The position numbers were made by a program, and so were the translations under genes. A model generated the notes under the pieces. That model was not told the origin of the DNA, made no database searches, and was given only the letters and a program-made list of their open reading frames with translations. A stretch of 64,000 nt of DNA, taken from positions 1,116,001 through 1,180,000 of the forward strand of contig NZ_JAFBCU010000001.1 in assembly GCF_016907875.1 (NCBI RefSeq), read 5' to 3'. Origin of the DNA: Arthrobacter roseus (GTDB lineage Bacteria > Actinomycetota > Actinomycetes > Actinomycetales > Micrococcaceae). This document shows, one piece after another, positions 26,157 to 35,631 of this stretch (within the stretch, counting starts at the first letter, position 1; each line of letters begins with the position of its first letter).

Positions 26157-26936
26157 CTACGCGTTGTCGCTGTTACGACGACGGACCACGTAGGTGCCGC
26201 CTGCGGCTGCGGCCAGAACGAGACCGCCACCAAGGGCGATGATGCCCAGAGCGTTGGAGTCGCTGGCGCTTTCCATGGCAACACCGGTGTCGGCGCCACC
26301 TTCAGGCATGGCGCCCATCTGCGATGCGGTCAGTACACCACATGCAGCCGGTGCCGTAGCTGCCAGGGGCAGCTCCGGAACCAGGCTGGACTTGGCCTCA
26401 GCAGCTTCCTTGCTCAGCGTGGCCGGGTCCAGACCGTGAACCACAACAACGCCGGTGCCAGCCTTGAGAGATTCCATGGTTTCTGGGTTCATCTCGAACG
26501 TGCGCTCGTAGGTGTAAGCGCCGCCCATCCCAGCCAACTTAAGATCGGTGGCCGTGCTGGTGTCCGTTGCCCCGCTCGTGGAGAGCGTGGTTCCGATCTC
26601 ACCGTAGGAAGGCTGGCCTTCAGGGGTGTCAATAACACCGTCGCCATTGGTGTCCGCTTCCGGAGTGGGGCAGACACCGTTGCCGGCGATGTGGATGTGC
26701 TGAACGTGCGGGTAAGCAGCGTCATTGAACGTTTCCGCGAGACCGGAGACGTTCAATTTGACGGTTGCCTCGTTGCCGTTCAGGTCAACCGTGACCTGGC
26801 CCGTTGCACTGCTACCGTTGAGGGCGTTCAATTCGCCCTGGAACGAGCTGTCAGCGGCCATTGCAGGCGAACCTGCCATGGCGATGGCCCCGAGGGCCAG
26901 CGTGGGTACTGCAAGGTAGCGAAGTGACTTCTTCAT
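26157..26936 (-). CDS. Secreted CHRD-domain protein with C-terminal membrane anchor
   Basis: 259 aa from the ATG at 26936 (AGGAGG 9 bases upstream). A signal peptide ends near AMAADS. The CHRD domain (about residues 30-170) shows ETFNDAAYPHVQHIHIAG and VVVVHGLDP with conserved His. The C-terminus has a sorting-signal layout: MPEGGADTG (ending at residue 218), a spacer, a hydrophobic helix and VVRRRNSDNA. LPXTG is absent; GADTG (26283-26297) resembles the LAXTG motif with Gly first. The adjoining sortase supports wall attachment. The role of CHRD domains in bacteria is unknown. Confidence 0.85.
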   Translation of the reverse strand: MKKSLRYLAVPTLALGAIAMAGSPAMAADSSFQGELNALNGSSATGQVTVDLNGNEATVKLNVSGLAETFNDAAYPHVQHIHIAGNGVCPTPEADTNGDGVIDTPEGQPSYGEIGTTLSTSGATDTSTATDLKLAGMGGAYTYERTFEMNPETMESLKAGTGVVVVHGLDPATLSKEAAEAKSSLVPELPLAATAPAACGVLTASQMGAMPEGGADTGVAMESASDSNALGIIALGGGLVLAAAAGGTYVVRRRNSDNA

Positions 26937-27058
26937 CGTGAGTTCCTCCTCATAAATAACATTCTGCGGTGATCCGGTAGGGACCACTTACATAACTATA
27001 TTCGGAGTGGTCCTCATCACGGATGGGTGGGATGGGGAATATTTGAGAGAATCTTTTT

Positions 27059-27571
27059 ATGCGATCTCTCGGTATCCCGGAAAACACTGCAAATAAGCCC
27101 ACCCGCGGCGTCAGCCTGAAAGCCGGAACCATTGGCATGACCATCATGCTGGTGGTCTTCCTCGTAGCTCTGGTCTTTGCTGCCAATGAGAACGACGTTG
27201 TCGGTTGGTTGGTCGTGATCGTGTCCCTTGGCTGGCTGCTGGTTTTCAGCTTCGTCGTGTTCAGCCTCCGTTCGGCGGCGAAAAAGGCTTCCGCGAAATT
27301 CGATGAGGCGCAGAATTCCTTCAATCGCGCTGCCGGGAGAGGCCCGCTGAACCCGGCGTCGGGGTCCACTGCCATGCGGGACCAGAAGCTGGATCACAGT
27401 TTCAAGATCATCCAGGTGCAAGCAAAAGTTGTCCGTGACTATCAGGACAGGGACCAGGCCATGGTAGACAGGGCGCTCGAGACCATAGAGATCACAGCTC
27501 ACAATGCCCGCGGAATGATGAAGACTCCGAACGATGACGGGCCGGTCCAGGGCACAGTAGTAAACGAGTAA
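27059..27571 (+). CDS. Small two-helix membrane protein, function unknown
   Basis: 170 aa. Residues about 20-45 and 50-70 form two membrane helices (IGMTIMLVVFLVALVFA and VGWLVVIVSLGWLLVFSFVV), followed by a soluble charged C-terminal domain rich in Lys, Asp and Gln that may be helical. I do not recognise the family. No clear ribosome site precedes the ATG. The next gene, exonuclease III, starts 10 bases after its stop but has a separate -10 box. Confidence 0.7.
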   Translation: MRSLGIPENTANKPTRGVSLKAGTIGMTIMLVVFLVALVFAANENDVVGWLVVIVSLGWLLVFSFVVFSLRSAAKKASAKFDEAQNSFNRAAGRGPLNPASGSTAMRDQKLDHSFKIIQVQAKVVRDYQDRDQAMVDRALETIEITAHNARGMMKTPNDDGPVQGTVVNE

Positions 27572-27574
27572 GGT
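27569..27574 (+). promoter_or_regulatory. -10 box TAAGGT before the exonuclease III gene
   Basis: TAAGGT overlaps the stop codon of the preceding gene and lies 7 bases before the GTG at 27582; no Shine-Dalgarno is seen. Confidence 0.5.
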
Positions 27575-27581
27575 GGATTGT

Positions 27582-28433
27582 GTGAGCCCGGTATCAGAAT
27601 CAGTTGTTGCGGAAGCAGCGAACTCCTCAGCTGGCGGGCACCTGCGTGTCGCCAGCGTCAATGTCAACGGCATTCGCGCTGCCTATAAGAGAGGCATGGC
27701 CCAGTGGCTTGCCGCCCGAGACATCGAAGTCCTGTGTCTTCAGGAAGTCCGCGCCCCTGACGCCATCGTGCGGGAACTTCTGGGCGACTCCTGGCATATT
27801 GTCCACGCCGAAGCGCAGGCCAAGGGCCGCGCCGGCGTCGCCATCGCGTCGCGGATGAAACCGACGGCTACGCGTGAGCACATCGGTGACGACTATTTCC
27901 AGACCTCAGGACGGTGGGTTGAGGCCGACTTCCTGGTCAACGGCAAAACATTCACGATTGCAAGCGCCTACGTGCACTCCGGTGAGGTAGATACCCCTAA
28001 ACAGGCGGACAAGTACAGGTTCCTGGACGTCATGTGCACGCGGCTTCCAGCCCTGCGTGAGGCTAGTGACTACGCCTTGATCGTCGGCGATCTCAATGTT
28101 GGGCACACCACGCTGGACATCAAGAACTGGAAGGGCAACGTCAAACGGTCAGGGTTCCTGCCGGACGAACGAGCCTACTTTGACCGTTTTTTCGGTGCGG
28201 AAATTGGCTGGGTAGATGTCCAACGAAATCTTGCTGGCGAAGTCGACGGCCCCTACACTTGGTGGTCCTGGCGTGGGCAGGCCTTCGACAACGACACCGG
28301 GTGGCGCATCGATTACCACATGGCCACACCGGAACTGGCCGCACTCGCAGGCAATGCCGTCGTTGACCGGGCGGCGTCCTACGACGCCCGTTTCTCCGAT
28401 CATGCACCGCTGGTAGTGGACTACCGGCTCTAG
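27582..28433 (+). CDS. xthA: Exodeoxyribonuclease III (AP endonuclease family)
   Basis: 283 aa from the GTG at 27582. It cleaves at abasic sites and removes 3' blocking groups in base excision repair. Metal-dependent EEP-fold motifs are present: [17 protein letters not shown] (catalytic Glu), [19 protein letters not shown] (Asp/Asn) and the terminal [10 protein letters not shown] (His). The family fits xthA/exoA of actinobacteria. An in-frame GTG at 27573 overlaps the -10 box and is unlikely. trpS follows after 20 bases. Confidence 0.94.
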   Translation: MSPVSESVVAEAANSSAGGHLRVASVNVNGIRAAYKRGMAQWLAARDIEVLCLQEVRAPDAIVRELLGDSWHIVHAEAQAKGRAGVAIASRMKPTATREHIGDDYFQTSGRWVEADFLVNGKTFTIASAYVHSGEVDTPKQADKYRFLDVMCTRLPALREASDYALIVGDLNVGHTTLDIKNWKGNVKRSGFLPDERAYFDRFFGAEIGWVDVQRNLAGEVDGPYTWWSWRGQAFDNDTGWRIDYHMATPELAALAGNAVVDRAASYDARFSDHAPLVVDYRL

Positions 28434-28453
28434 CACCTGAGGAAGTACTTTCC

Positions 28454-29491
28454 ATGACCATCACAGAATCCCAGCAACCGGCTGACCGCCAGCGCATCCT
28501 TTCCGGAGCCAAGCCCACCGCTGACTCGCTACATCTGGGCAATTATATTGGCGCGGTCCGTAACTGGGCAGAGATGCAGAGCAGCTATGACGCAGTGATC
28601 TTCATCCCTGATCTGCACGCCGTCACCGTGGACTTTGACCCGACGACGCTCGCCCGACGTACCCGGACCGTCGCTGCCCAATACATCGCGGCCGGCATTG
28701 ATCCGGAGGAATCGACGTTCTTTGTGCAGTCGCATGTTCCTGAGCATGCACAACTGGCATGGGCGCTGAATTGCATCACCGGCTTTGGAGAAGCGTCCCG
28801 GATGACCCAGTTCAAGGACAAATCTGCCAAGCAGGGAACCGACTCCACGACGCTGGGCTTGTTTGCCTATCCCACCCTCATGGCCGCTGACATCCTGTTG
28901 TATCAAGCGGACCTGGTACCCGTGGGAGAAGACCAGCGGCAGCACCTGGAATTGACCCGAAACCTTGCTCAACGCTTCAACACGCGGTTTGGCGAAACGT
29001 TCACGGTCCCGGAAGCGACCATTCTTCGGGATACCGCCAAAATTTATGACCTGCAGAACCCGACGGCAAAGATGTCCAAGACGGGGGAGTCCGTTAACGG
29101 GACAATTCAGCTGCTGGATGACCCAGGAGTCACGGCCAAGAGGATCAAGTCCGCTGTAACGGACGACGACACCGAGATCCGGTTCGACGAACAAAATAAA
29201 CCGGGCATATCCAACCTGCTCACTATCTACTCGGTGATCAGTGGTAAGACAATCGCTGAACTGGAAGCCGACTATGCTGGCCGCATGTACGGGCACCTCA
29301 AAGTGGACCTCGCTGACGTACTGGTGGAATTCGTGACGCCATTGCGGAACCGCACCAATGAGTTGCTTGCAGACCCTGCCGAGTTGGACAGGCTGTTGGC
29401 GCAGGGGGCAGCCAAAGCTCGAGGCATAGCTGCCACAACACTGGGGACCGTTTATGACCGGATGGGATTCCTCCCCAGGAAGCAGGCATAG
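28454..29491 (+). CDS. trpS: Tryptophanyl-tRNA synthetase
   Basis: 345 aa, normal for the bacterial enzyme. It charges tRNA-Trp. The class I motifs are the HIGH-type [10 protein letters not shown] and the KMSKS-type [10 protein letters not shown]. The [10 protein letters not shown] and [13 protein letters not shown] segments are typical of TrpRS. GAGGA lies about 10 bases before the ATG. The order trpS followed by a YihY/BrkB membrane protein is also known in Mycobacterium. Confidence 0.97.
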   Translation: MTITESQQPADRQRILSGAKPTADSLHLGNYIGAVRNWAEMQSSYDAVIFIPDLHAVTVDFDPTTLARRTRTVAAQYIAAGIDPEESTFFVQSHVPEHAQLAWALNCITGFGEASRMTQFKDKSAKQGTDSTTLGLFAYPTLMAADILLYQADLVPVGEDQRQHLELTRNLAQRFNTRFGETFTVPEATILRDTAKIYDLQNPTAKMSKTGESVNGTIQLLDDPGVTAKRIKSAVTDDDTEIRFDEQNKPGISNLLTIYSVISGKTIAELEADYAGRMYGHLKVDLADVLVEFVTPLRNRTNELLADPAELDRLLAQGAAKARGIAATTLGTVYDRMGFLPRKQA

Positions 29492-29549
29492 CACAGCCAT
29501 GTGTGATCGCAACGTTGGATCAGGAACCGGAGGCACAGACTACAGCTCT

Positions 29550-30065
29550 ATGCCTCCGGCGCGGTGCATCGGGATTGTGATTCCCATACCCGATCCATTG
29601 GCTGGTCGGCTGGAAGAATGGCGAGCCTCTTTCGGAGACCCGATGGCTGCCGTCGTGCCGCCGCACATCACACTCATCACCACAACGCCCGCGTGGGACT
29701 GGACGGCGGTCATGGACCACGTCCGCGAGGCCGCCAGTCACCAGGAGGAATTCAAGGTGACGCTTCGGGGGACCGGCACTTTCCGTCCGATGTCTCCTGT
29801 GGTGTATATCAACGTAACCGACGGATTCGATGCCTGTGTGGGTATGCACCAGAGACTTCAGACCGGCCCATTGGCGCGGGAGCTCGATTTTCCCTACCAT
29901 CCACACGTCACGGTCGCCCACGATGTCAGCGAGGCGAGCATGGACACCGCCCTGCAGCGGCTCGTAGACTTCGAAGAATCGTTTCCAGTGCGGTCAATGG
30001 GGCTGTTTGAACATGAGGCAGGCGGGCTCTGGACGCCACGGGAGGAGCTAACGTTTGGACGTTAG
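29550..30065 (+). CDS. 2'-5' RNA ligase family (2H phosphoesterase) protein
   Basis: 171 aa from the ATG at 29550; an ATG at 29499 would add 17 residues lacking similarity to anything I know. Both 2H motifs are visible, HITLITT and HVTVAHD, about 90 residues apart, as expected for a two-lobed cyclic-phosphodiesterase fold. Such proteins open cyclic phosphates or ligate 2'-5' RNA; the cell substrate is unknown. The 3' end overlaps the next gene by 11 bases, so they are probably co-translated, possibly with trpS. Confidence 0.82.
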   Translation: MPPARCIGIVIPIPDPLAGRLEEWRASFGDPMAAVVPPHITLITTTPAWDWTAVMDHVREAASHQEEFKVTLRGTGTFRPMSPVVYINVTDGFDACVGMHQRLQTGPLARELDFPYHPHVTVAHDVSEASMDTALQRLVDFEESFPVRSMGLFEHEAGGLWTPREELTFGR

Positions 30066-31134
30066 GACACCAGTCCCCACTAGGCCTCATCCCATCGACC
30101 GGACGCAGTTGAGGGTGCGGGTCGGCGAGACCAAAAGAAATTTGTCCCGAGCCGTTCGGGAAGAAGCGGCGCTCCCGGTGAAGGCAAAGGCACTCTTTGC
30201 CTACCTGGTAGCCAAGCTCAGCATCTGGCGGCCCGCACGCACTCTACAGCTATACAGCCGACGTCGTGGTCCGTTGATGGCAGCCGGAGTGTCCTACCGA
30301 ATGTTCTTTTCAGTCGTGGCACTCCTTGCGGTCGGCTTCTCCATTTTTGGTCTCATAGCGACGGGTAACACGGGACTTCAGTCACTGATCATTTCGGCCG
30401 TTGACGAGAGCACCCCGGGCCTCATCGACACCGGCAATGGCGGGCTGGCCAAGCCCGAAGAGCTTTTTGCCTCCAACACCAGGTTTGGCTGGGCGTTGGT
30501 CATTTCCACGGCAACCATGCTCATCACATCCCTGCGGTGGATCGCTGGCCTGCGGGACGGAATGCGTGGTGTGTTCGACCTCCCACCCGTCGTCAAGAAC
30601 CCGTTGATCAAAAAACTGAATGACCTCGGCGCCTTGCTGTTGCTAGGTGTAGCCCTGGTAGTAACGTCGATTGTGGCCGCTGTGACAAATACGGCAGTCA
30701 AGTTCGTCACGGATCTTCTCAACTTCACCGGCGCACTCGCCGTCCCCCTGACGTCCCTCGCCGGAATCATGGTGATGTTGCTCCTGGATATGGCAGTCGC
30801 CGTCGTACTGTTCCGATTGGTCTCCGGCATCACCATGCCACGGATAGTGATGCTCCAGTCGGCACTGATCGCTGGGCTCGGGAGCACCCTCTTGCGGACA
30901 TCCAGCTCACTACTACTGCAATCGGTGGATAAGAACCCGTTGCTGGCCACCATTGCCGTCATTCCGGGCCTCTTCGTGTGGTTTTTTCTACTTAGTCAGG
31001 TGTACCTACTAGCGACAGCGTGGGGAGCGGTCGGAACGGCAGATCACGAGGCAGTCAGAAATAGGGAACGGCGCGGTGTGCGCAGGCTTTCGCTCCGGCA
31101 GCGGGCGCGGATCGGACAACACCAAGATCCGTGA
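30055..31134 (+). CDS. YihY/virulence factor BrkB family membrane protein
   Basis: 359 aa. After about 70 basic residues come six hydrophobic segments. The family hallmark GPLMAAGVSYRMFFSVVAL is near residue 75, and IPGLFVWFFLLSQVYLLATAW lies near the C-terminus. Despite an old annotation as ribonuclease BN, these are integral membrane proteins of unknown function. The TTG start has GGAGG about 9 bases upstream and lies inside the preceding gene. The extended basic N-terminus is longer than in many relatives. Confidence 0.88.
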   Translation: MDVRTPVPTRPHPIDRTQLRVRVGETKRNLSRAVREEAALPVKAKALFAYLVAKLSIWRPARTLQLYSRRRGPLMAAGVSYRMFFSVVALLAVGFSIFGLIATGNTGLQSLIISAVDESTPGLIDTGNGGLAKPEELFASNTRFGWALVISTATMLITSLRWIAGLRDGMRGVFDLPPVVKNPLIKKLNDLGALLLLGVALVVTSIVAAVTNTAVKFVTDLLNFTGALAVPLTSLAGIMVMLLLDMAVAVVLFRLVSGITMPRIVMLQSALIAGLGSTLLRTSSSLLLQSVDKNPLLATIAVIPGLFVWFFLLSQVYLLATAWGAVGTADHEAVRNRERRGVRRLSLRQRARIGQHQDP

Positions 31135-31155
31135 TGATGCCCTTGCTGCAGCTAT

Positions 31156-31926
31156 CTACTCGTCGATCTCCAAATACTGTTCCGCCCATGCGGCAATGAT
31201 AGTTGCGGCCCGTTTTGACTGCGTCTTTCCGGTCAGCAGATGGTCGCTCTTCTCCAATGAGAAAAACGACTTGGGGTGCTTCGCTGTCCGAAATATATTG
31301 CCCGCGTTCTCAATTCCAACCACGTTGTCCATAGGGGAGTGAATGACGAGCAGCGGCACCCCGAGAGTGCGAATGCAGTCCTTGATGTCTGTGCGCTCCA
31401 AATCGAGAAGCAGTTCATGACGAATTTCAAGGTGACGTCCGCCGAGCTGCACGGTAGCGCGTCCTGTGCTCTCTATCTCTTCCTGGACCGCTTCGAAAAG
31501 ATGAACAACATGACTGGGCTCGTACGGCGCGCCAATGGTGGCGACGGCATCCACTTCCGGAATGTCTTTGACGGCCGCTAGAACTGCTGCGCCGCCGAGG
31601 GAATGGCCAATAGCAATGGAGATGGTTTTGCCGACTGATTGCATGTACGCCGCTGCGCTCCGGACGTCCGCTACCTTGCTGCTGAACGTGCCATCTTCCC
31701 AGTTACCCGTGGAGTCGCCCAGACCAGCTGCATCATAGCGCAGCACACCTATGCCTAGACTCGCCAGTTCTCGGCAGACCCTCGCTGCTGCAAGACTATT
31801 TTTTCCTAGAGTGAAGCCGTGACAAAAAAGTGCCCAGGCCTCCACCTCTCCCTCCGGCACATCGATAACACCGGAGAGAGTGGTCCCTCCGACACCCGGA
31901 AATGTAACTGGCGTTGAGGAAGTCAC
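31156..31926 (-). CDS. Alpha/beta hydrolase, serine aminopeptidase-like
   Basis: 256 aa, cytoplasmic. The oxyanion region is FCHGFTLGKNS, the nucleophile elbow IGHSLGGAAVLAA contains the catalytic Ser, and LLVIHSPMDNVVGIENA and SDHLLTGK provide the Asp and His. A role as an esterase or peptidase is likely, but substrate is unknown. The GTG start lies 21 bases after the sdhB stop on the same strand and has no clear ribosome site. It may be the last gene of the sdh message. Confidence 0.85.
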   Translation of the reverse strand: MTSSTPVTFPGVGGTTLSGVIDVPEGEVEAWALFCHGFTLGKNSLAAARVCRELASLGIGVLRYDAAGLGDSTGNWEDGTFSSKVADVRSAAAYMQSVGKTISIAIGHSLGGAAVLAAVKDIPEVDAVATIGAPYEPSHVVHLFEAVQEEIESTGRATVQLGGRHLEIRHELLLDLERTDIKDCIRTLGVPLLVIHSPMDNVVGIENAGNIFRTAKHPKSFFSLEKSDHLLTGKTQSKRAATIIAAWAEQYLEIDE

Positions 31927-31947
31927 GGAAAGTTCTGGCCCTGTCAG

Positions 31948-32739
31948 TTAAACGTTTCGCGCTAGAATTGCCTGCTTCACTTCGGCGATTGCCTTCGTGA
32001 CCTGAATGCCTCGGGGGCACGCTTCGGTGCAGTTGAACGTGGTGCGGCAACGCCACACTCCCTCTTTGTCATTGAGGATTTCTAGACGCATGTCTCCGGC
32101 GTCGTCGCGTGAATCAAAGATGAACCGGTGTGCGTTGATAATGGCGGCTGGACCGAAGTACTGGCCGTCAGTCCAGAACACCGGACACGATGAGGTGCAC
32201 GCAGCGCAGAGGATGCATTTGGTGGTGTCGTCGAACCGCTCACGCTCTTCAGCGGACTGAAGACGTTCACGGCTTGGATCATGTCCCTTGTTGATGAGGA
32301 ACGGCATGATTTCGCGGTACGACTGGAAGAAGGGCTCCATGTCCACGATCAGGTCCTTCTCCACGGGGAGTCCCTTGATGGGCTCCACAAGGATTGGCTT
32401 GGACGTGTCCAGATCCTTCAGAAGAGTCTTGCAAGCAAGTCTGTTCCGACCGTTGATGCGCATGGCATCGGAGCCACATACTCCATGAGCGCAGGACCGA
32501 CGGAACGACACTGAGCCGTCCTGTTCCCATTTGGCCTTGTGCAGCGCATCGAGGACGCGGTCCGTGCCGTACATGGTCATTGAAAAATCGTCCCAGTGCG
32601 CTTCATCGGAGATCTCCGGGTTGTAACGGCGCACGCGCAAAGTGATGTCAAACGTCGGGATTTCCCCGCCGCCGCCAACTCCGGCCGGTAGCTCCACCTT
32701 TGAGGCGGGCTCAGCTGTTTCCGCTGTTTCGGTGCTCAT
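31948..32739 (-). CDS. sdhB: Succinate dehydrogenase iron-sulfur subunit
   Basis: 263 aa. It carries electrons from the FAD of SdhA to quinone through three clusters, whose ligands are visible: [2Fe-2S] in CAHGVCGSDAMRINGRNRLAC, [4Fe-4S] in CILCAACTSSCP, and [3Fe-4S] in CRTTFNCTEACPRGI. About 25 extra N-terminal residues rich in Glu/Ala/Thr come before the core. The ATG overlaps the sdhA stop codon (TAATG), a sign of tight coupling for equal subunit supply. Confidence 0.97.
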   Translation of the reverse strand: MSTETAETAEPASKVELPAGVGGGGEIPTFDITLRVRRYNPEISDEAHWDDFSMTMYGTDRVLDALHKAKWEQDGSVSFRRSCAHGVCGSDAMRINGRNRLACKTLLKDLDTSKPILVEPIKGLPVEKDLIVDMEPFFQSYREIMPFLINKGHDPSRERLQSAEERERFDDTTKCILCAACTSSCPVFWTDGQYFGPAAIINAHRFIFDSRDDAGDMRLEILNDKEGVWRCRTTFNCTEACPRGIQVTKAIAEVKQAILARNV

Positions 32740-34517
32740 TAGTACTTTCGCTCCATCGGCTTGTATCGGGTGAAGATAACCGGCTTGGTTCCTAGACGGA
32801 TCCCAAGTGTCTCGGTGGCTGTCGGATCCAGGTACGACATGGAATGGACCATGAAGTTCTCGTCGTCGCGGTCCGGGAAATCCTCACGAAAGTGTCCGCC
32901 GCGGGATTCCTGGCGGTGGAGGGCAGCTGCTGTCATGACCTTGGCCATGTCCAGAAGGAATCCGAGCTCCACAGCCTCGAGGAGGTCCAGATTGAATCTC
33001 TTACCCTTGTCCTGCACATTGATCCGCGTGTACCGCTCCTCGAGGGAGCCAATGACGGACAGGGCCTCCCCCAGAGATTCTTCGGTGCGGAAAACCTGAA
33101 CATTGGCGTCCATAATGTCCTGGAGCTCCTTGCGAATCTTGGCAACTCGCTCAGTACCCTCAGAGTTACCCACCGTTGCCAGCAGCTTCTCGGTCAATGC
33201 TGTTGGCTCTTCCGGAAGGTCAACGAAATCCGCAGTCAGCGCGTATTCGGCTGCCGCGATACCCGCACGCTTGCCGAAAACGTTGATGTCCAGCAGTGAG
33301 TTCGTGCCCAGGCGGTTAGATCCGTGTACGGATACGCAGGCTACTTCACCTGCCGCATACATACCGGGTATCACGGTGTCGTTGTCTTGAAGGACCTCCG
33401 CCTTGATATTGGTGGGAATGCCACCCATGGCATAGTGCGCCGTGGGGAAGACCGGCACCGGTTCGGTGTACGGTTCTACGCCCAGATAGGTCCGCGCGAA
33501 CTCAGTGATGTCCGGAAGCTTCGCATCGATATGCGCTGGTTCAAGGTGCGTCAAATCCAGCAGCACGTAGTCCTTGTCCGGACCACAACCGCGGCCCTCA
33601 CGAACCTCGTTGGCCATGGCGCGAGCCACGATGTCGCGTGGTGCCAAGTCTTTGATCGTTGGGGCATAACGCTCCATGAAGCGCTCACCCTCTGAGTTAC
33701 GGAGGATGGCACCCTCACCGCGGGCTGCTTCGGAGAGCAGAATGCCAAGGCCGGCAAGGCCTGTCGGGTGGAACTGGAAGAACTCCATGTCCTCCAGTGG
33801 GATTCCCTTGCGGAAGGAGATGCCCATACCGTCGCCGGTGAGAGTGTGCGCGTTGGACGTGGTCTTGTATACCTTGCCCACACCGCCGGTCGCGAAGATG
33901 ATGGACTTTGCCTGAAACACGTGAAGTTCCCCGGAGGCGAGGTCATAGGAAACCACGCCAGCAACGCGCTTCTGGATGCGGGTCTCGCCGTCAACGACTA
34001 CTTCTTCATCAACGGTCAGTAAGTCCAGGACGTAGAACTCGTTGTAGAACTCAACGTTGTGCTTGACGCAGTTCTGATAGAGCGTTTGAAGGATCATGTG
34101 CCCGGTGCGGTCTGCGGCGTAGCACGAACGGCGAACCGGAGCCTTACCATGGTCTCTTGTATGACCGCCGAAGCGACGCTGATCGATCCGGCCTTCCGGG
34201 GTGCGGTTGAAAGGAAGGCCCATCTTCTCCAGGTCCAGGACAGCTTCAATTGCTTCTCTGGCCATCACCTCGGCAGCATCCTGGTCCACCAGGTAGTCGC
34301 CGCCTTTAACGGTGTCGAAAGTGTGCCACTCCCAATTGTCTTCTTCCACGTTCGCTAGCGCCGCGCACATGCCGCCCTGTGCGGCGCCGGTGTGGGACCG
34401 GGTGGGGTAGAGCTTGGTCAGAACCGCAGTACGCGCGCGCTGGCCAGATTCGATGGCGGCTCGCATACCGGCGCCGCCGGCACCGACAATAACGACGTCG
34501 TACTTGTGGACCTGCAT
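32739..34517 (-). CDS. sdhA: Succinate dehydrogenase flavoprotein subunit
   Basis: 592 aa. It oxidises succinate to fumarate with covalently bound FAD. The dinucleotide fold VVIVGAGGAGMRAAIES opens the protein. His42 in RSHTGAAQGGM is the FAD-attachment residue. The active-site stretches HPTGLAGLGIL and REGRGCGP and the RLGTNSLLDINVFG segment are intact. It is the third gene of sdhCDAB and lies on the cytoplasmic face of the membrane. Confidence 0.98.
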   Translation of the reverse strand: MQVHKYDVVIVGAGGAGMRAAIESGQRARTAVLTKLYPTRSHTGAAQGGMCAALANVEEDNWEWHTFDTVKGGDYLVDQDAAEVMAREAIEAVLDLEKMGLPFNRTPEGRIDQRRFGGHTRDHGKAPVRRSCYAADRTGHMILQTLYQNCVKHNVEFYNEFYVLDLLTVDEEVVVDGETRIQKRVAGVVSYDLASGELHVFQAKSIIFATGGVGKVYKTTSNAHTLTGDGMGISFRKGIPLEDMEFFQFHPTGLAGLGILLSEAARGEGAILRNSEGERFMERYAPTIKDLAPRDIVARAMANEVREGRGCGPDKDYVLLDLTHLEPAHIDAKLPDITEFARTYLGVEPYTEPVPVFPTAHYAMGGIPTNIKAEVLQDNDTVIPGMYAAGEVACVSVHGSNRLGTNSLLDINVFGKRAGIAAAEYALTADFVDLPEEPTALTEKLLATVGNSEGTERVAKIRKELQDIMDANVQVFRTEESLGEALSVIGSLEERYTRINVQDKGKRFNLDLLEAVELGFLLDMAKVMTAAALHRQESRGGHFREDFPDRDDENFMVHSMSYLDPTATETLGIRLGTKPVIFTRYKPMERKY

Positions 34518-34571
34518 GCCTGTTGCTCTTTCTGTCGGAAGCTTGGTTTTACTGATGTACTGCGAAAGGCC

Positions 34572-35036
34572 TTAAGGAGCCGGGCAGTAGTCCGCAACTG
34601 TGGCGACGCCGTCGACAACGGGGCAAGGATCGAAGGTGAAGATCACCAGAGTTCCGAGAACGATGATGACGATCGTCGCGGAGTAGAGCACTCCCTTGAG
34701 CCAACGTCGTGTGGTGGTTTTCTCGGCATAGTCATTGATGATGGTCCGGACACCGTTGGTGCCATGGAGCATGGCGAGCCACAACATGGTGAGATCCCAG
34801 AATTGCCAGACGGGGTTAGCCCATTTGCCGGCTACAAAGCCAAAATCAATGCCCTTGATCCCGTCGCCCATAATGAGGTTGACGTATAGGTGGACGAAGA
34901 TGAGGACCACCAGAATGACGCCGGAAAGACGCATGAAGAGCCAAGCCAGCATTTCAAAGTTGCCAGCAGACTTTCCGGAACGCAGGTACTTGGGTGAAAC
35001 CCGACCGCTGCGCGGAGCTTCAATTTCGGTGCTCAT
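34572..35036 (-). CDS. sdhD: Succinate dehydrogenase membrane anchor subunit SdhD
   Basis: 154 aa with three membrane helices. The first carries LAWLFMRLSGVILVVLIFVH, with the His expected to bind haem, and the middle loop has MLHGTNGVRTIINDY, which includes the conserved Asp-Tyr near the quinone site. The C-terminus ends in a tail with two Cys. It lies 3 bases after sdhC and 54 bases before sdhA. Confidence 0.92.
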   Translation of the reverse strand: MSTEIEAPRSGRVSPKYLRSGKSAGNFEMLAWLFMRLSGVILVVLIFVHLYVNLIMGDGIKGIDFGFVAGKWANPVWQFWDLTMLWLAMLHGTNGVRTIINDYAEKTTTRRWLKGVLYSATIVIIVLGTLVIFTFDPCPVVDGVATVADYCPAP

Positions 35037-35039
35037 GGT

Positions 35040-35420
35040 TTAGTGGCTCCCAAAGACAATCGGCAGGTGACGGAACGAGAAGGCGATCATGGTTACTAGC
35101 CAGAGGGCCACGACAATCCATAGGAGCTGCCGGTGGTATTTGGTGCCCTTTTTCCAGAAGTCCACGGCGATGACCCTGAGCCCATTGAACGCGTGGAACA
35201 CGATCGCGGCCACTAGCCCCAGTTCGCCGAGTCCCATGATGACGTTCTTGTAGGAACCGATCACGGCGTTGTAGGCCTCTGGCGATACCCGAACCAGGGA
35301 CGTATCAAGAACGTGGACCAAAAGGAAGAAGAAGATCGCGACGCCGGTAATGCGGTGCGCTACCCAAGACCACATGCCCTCACGGCCGCGGTAGAGAGTT
35401 CTTGCTGGTGTCTTCGACAC
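35040..35420 (-). CDS. sdhC: Succinate dehydrogenase cytochrome b subunit SdhC
   Basis: 126 aa, three membrane helices. The first-helix motif WSWVAHRITGVAIFFFLLVH contains the Arg/Ser-type quinone region and the axial His. The second helix HAFNGLRVIAVDFW is typical of SdhC. The start is GTG with GGGAGG about 9 bases upstream, so this is the first gene of sdhCDAB. Its promoter must lie in the 211-base gap to the divergent guanylyltransferase gene. Confidence 0.93.
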   Translation of the reverse strand: MSKTPARTLYRGREGMWSWVAHRITGVAIFFFLLVHVLDTSLVRVSPEAYNAVIGSYKNVIMGLGELGLVAAIVFHAFNGLRVIAVDFWKKGTKYHRQLLWIVVALWLVTMIAFSFRHLPIVFGSH

Positions 35421-35617
35421 TGTATTAACCTCCCTGCCTCACCGAACGCTGGCGTGTTGTCCCACGCAAGAGATGACGTCCAGGCAAAAGCATTCCAAAC
35501 TTGATTCTAACCTAGGCTTCCCTGACTGGTGAGTTCAATGTAGGTATCCCTTTGTTAGCTCTGCCACCTTCCAGAAAATCAGCCCGCGGGATGAGTACCC
35601 AGCTCGACGGCGTGGTC

Positions 35618-35623
35618 TAACGT
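35618..35623 (+). promoter_or_regulatory. Possible -10 box TAACGT before the guanylyltransferase gene
   Basis: TAACGT lies 8 bases before the ATG at 35632, one or two bases more than at the other leaderless-type starts here. Confidence 0.4.
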
Positions 35624-35631
35624 TGACATCG

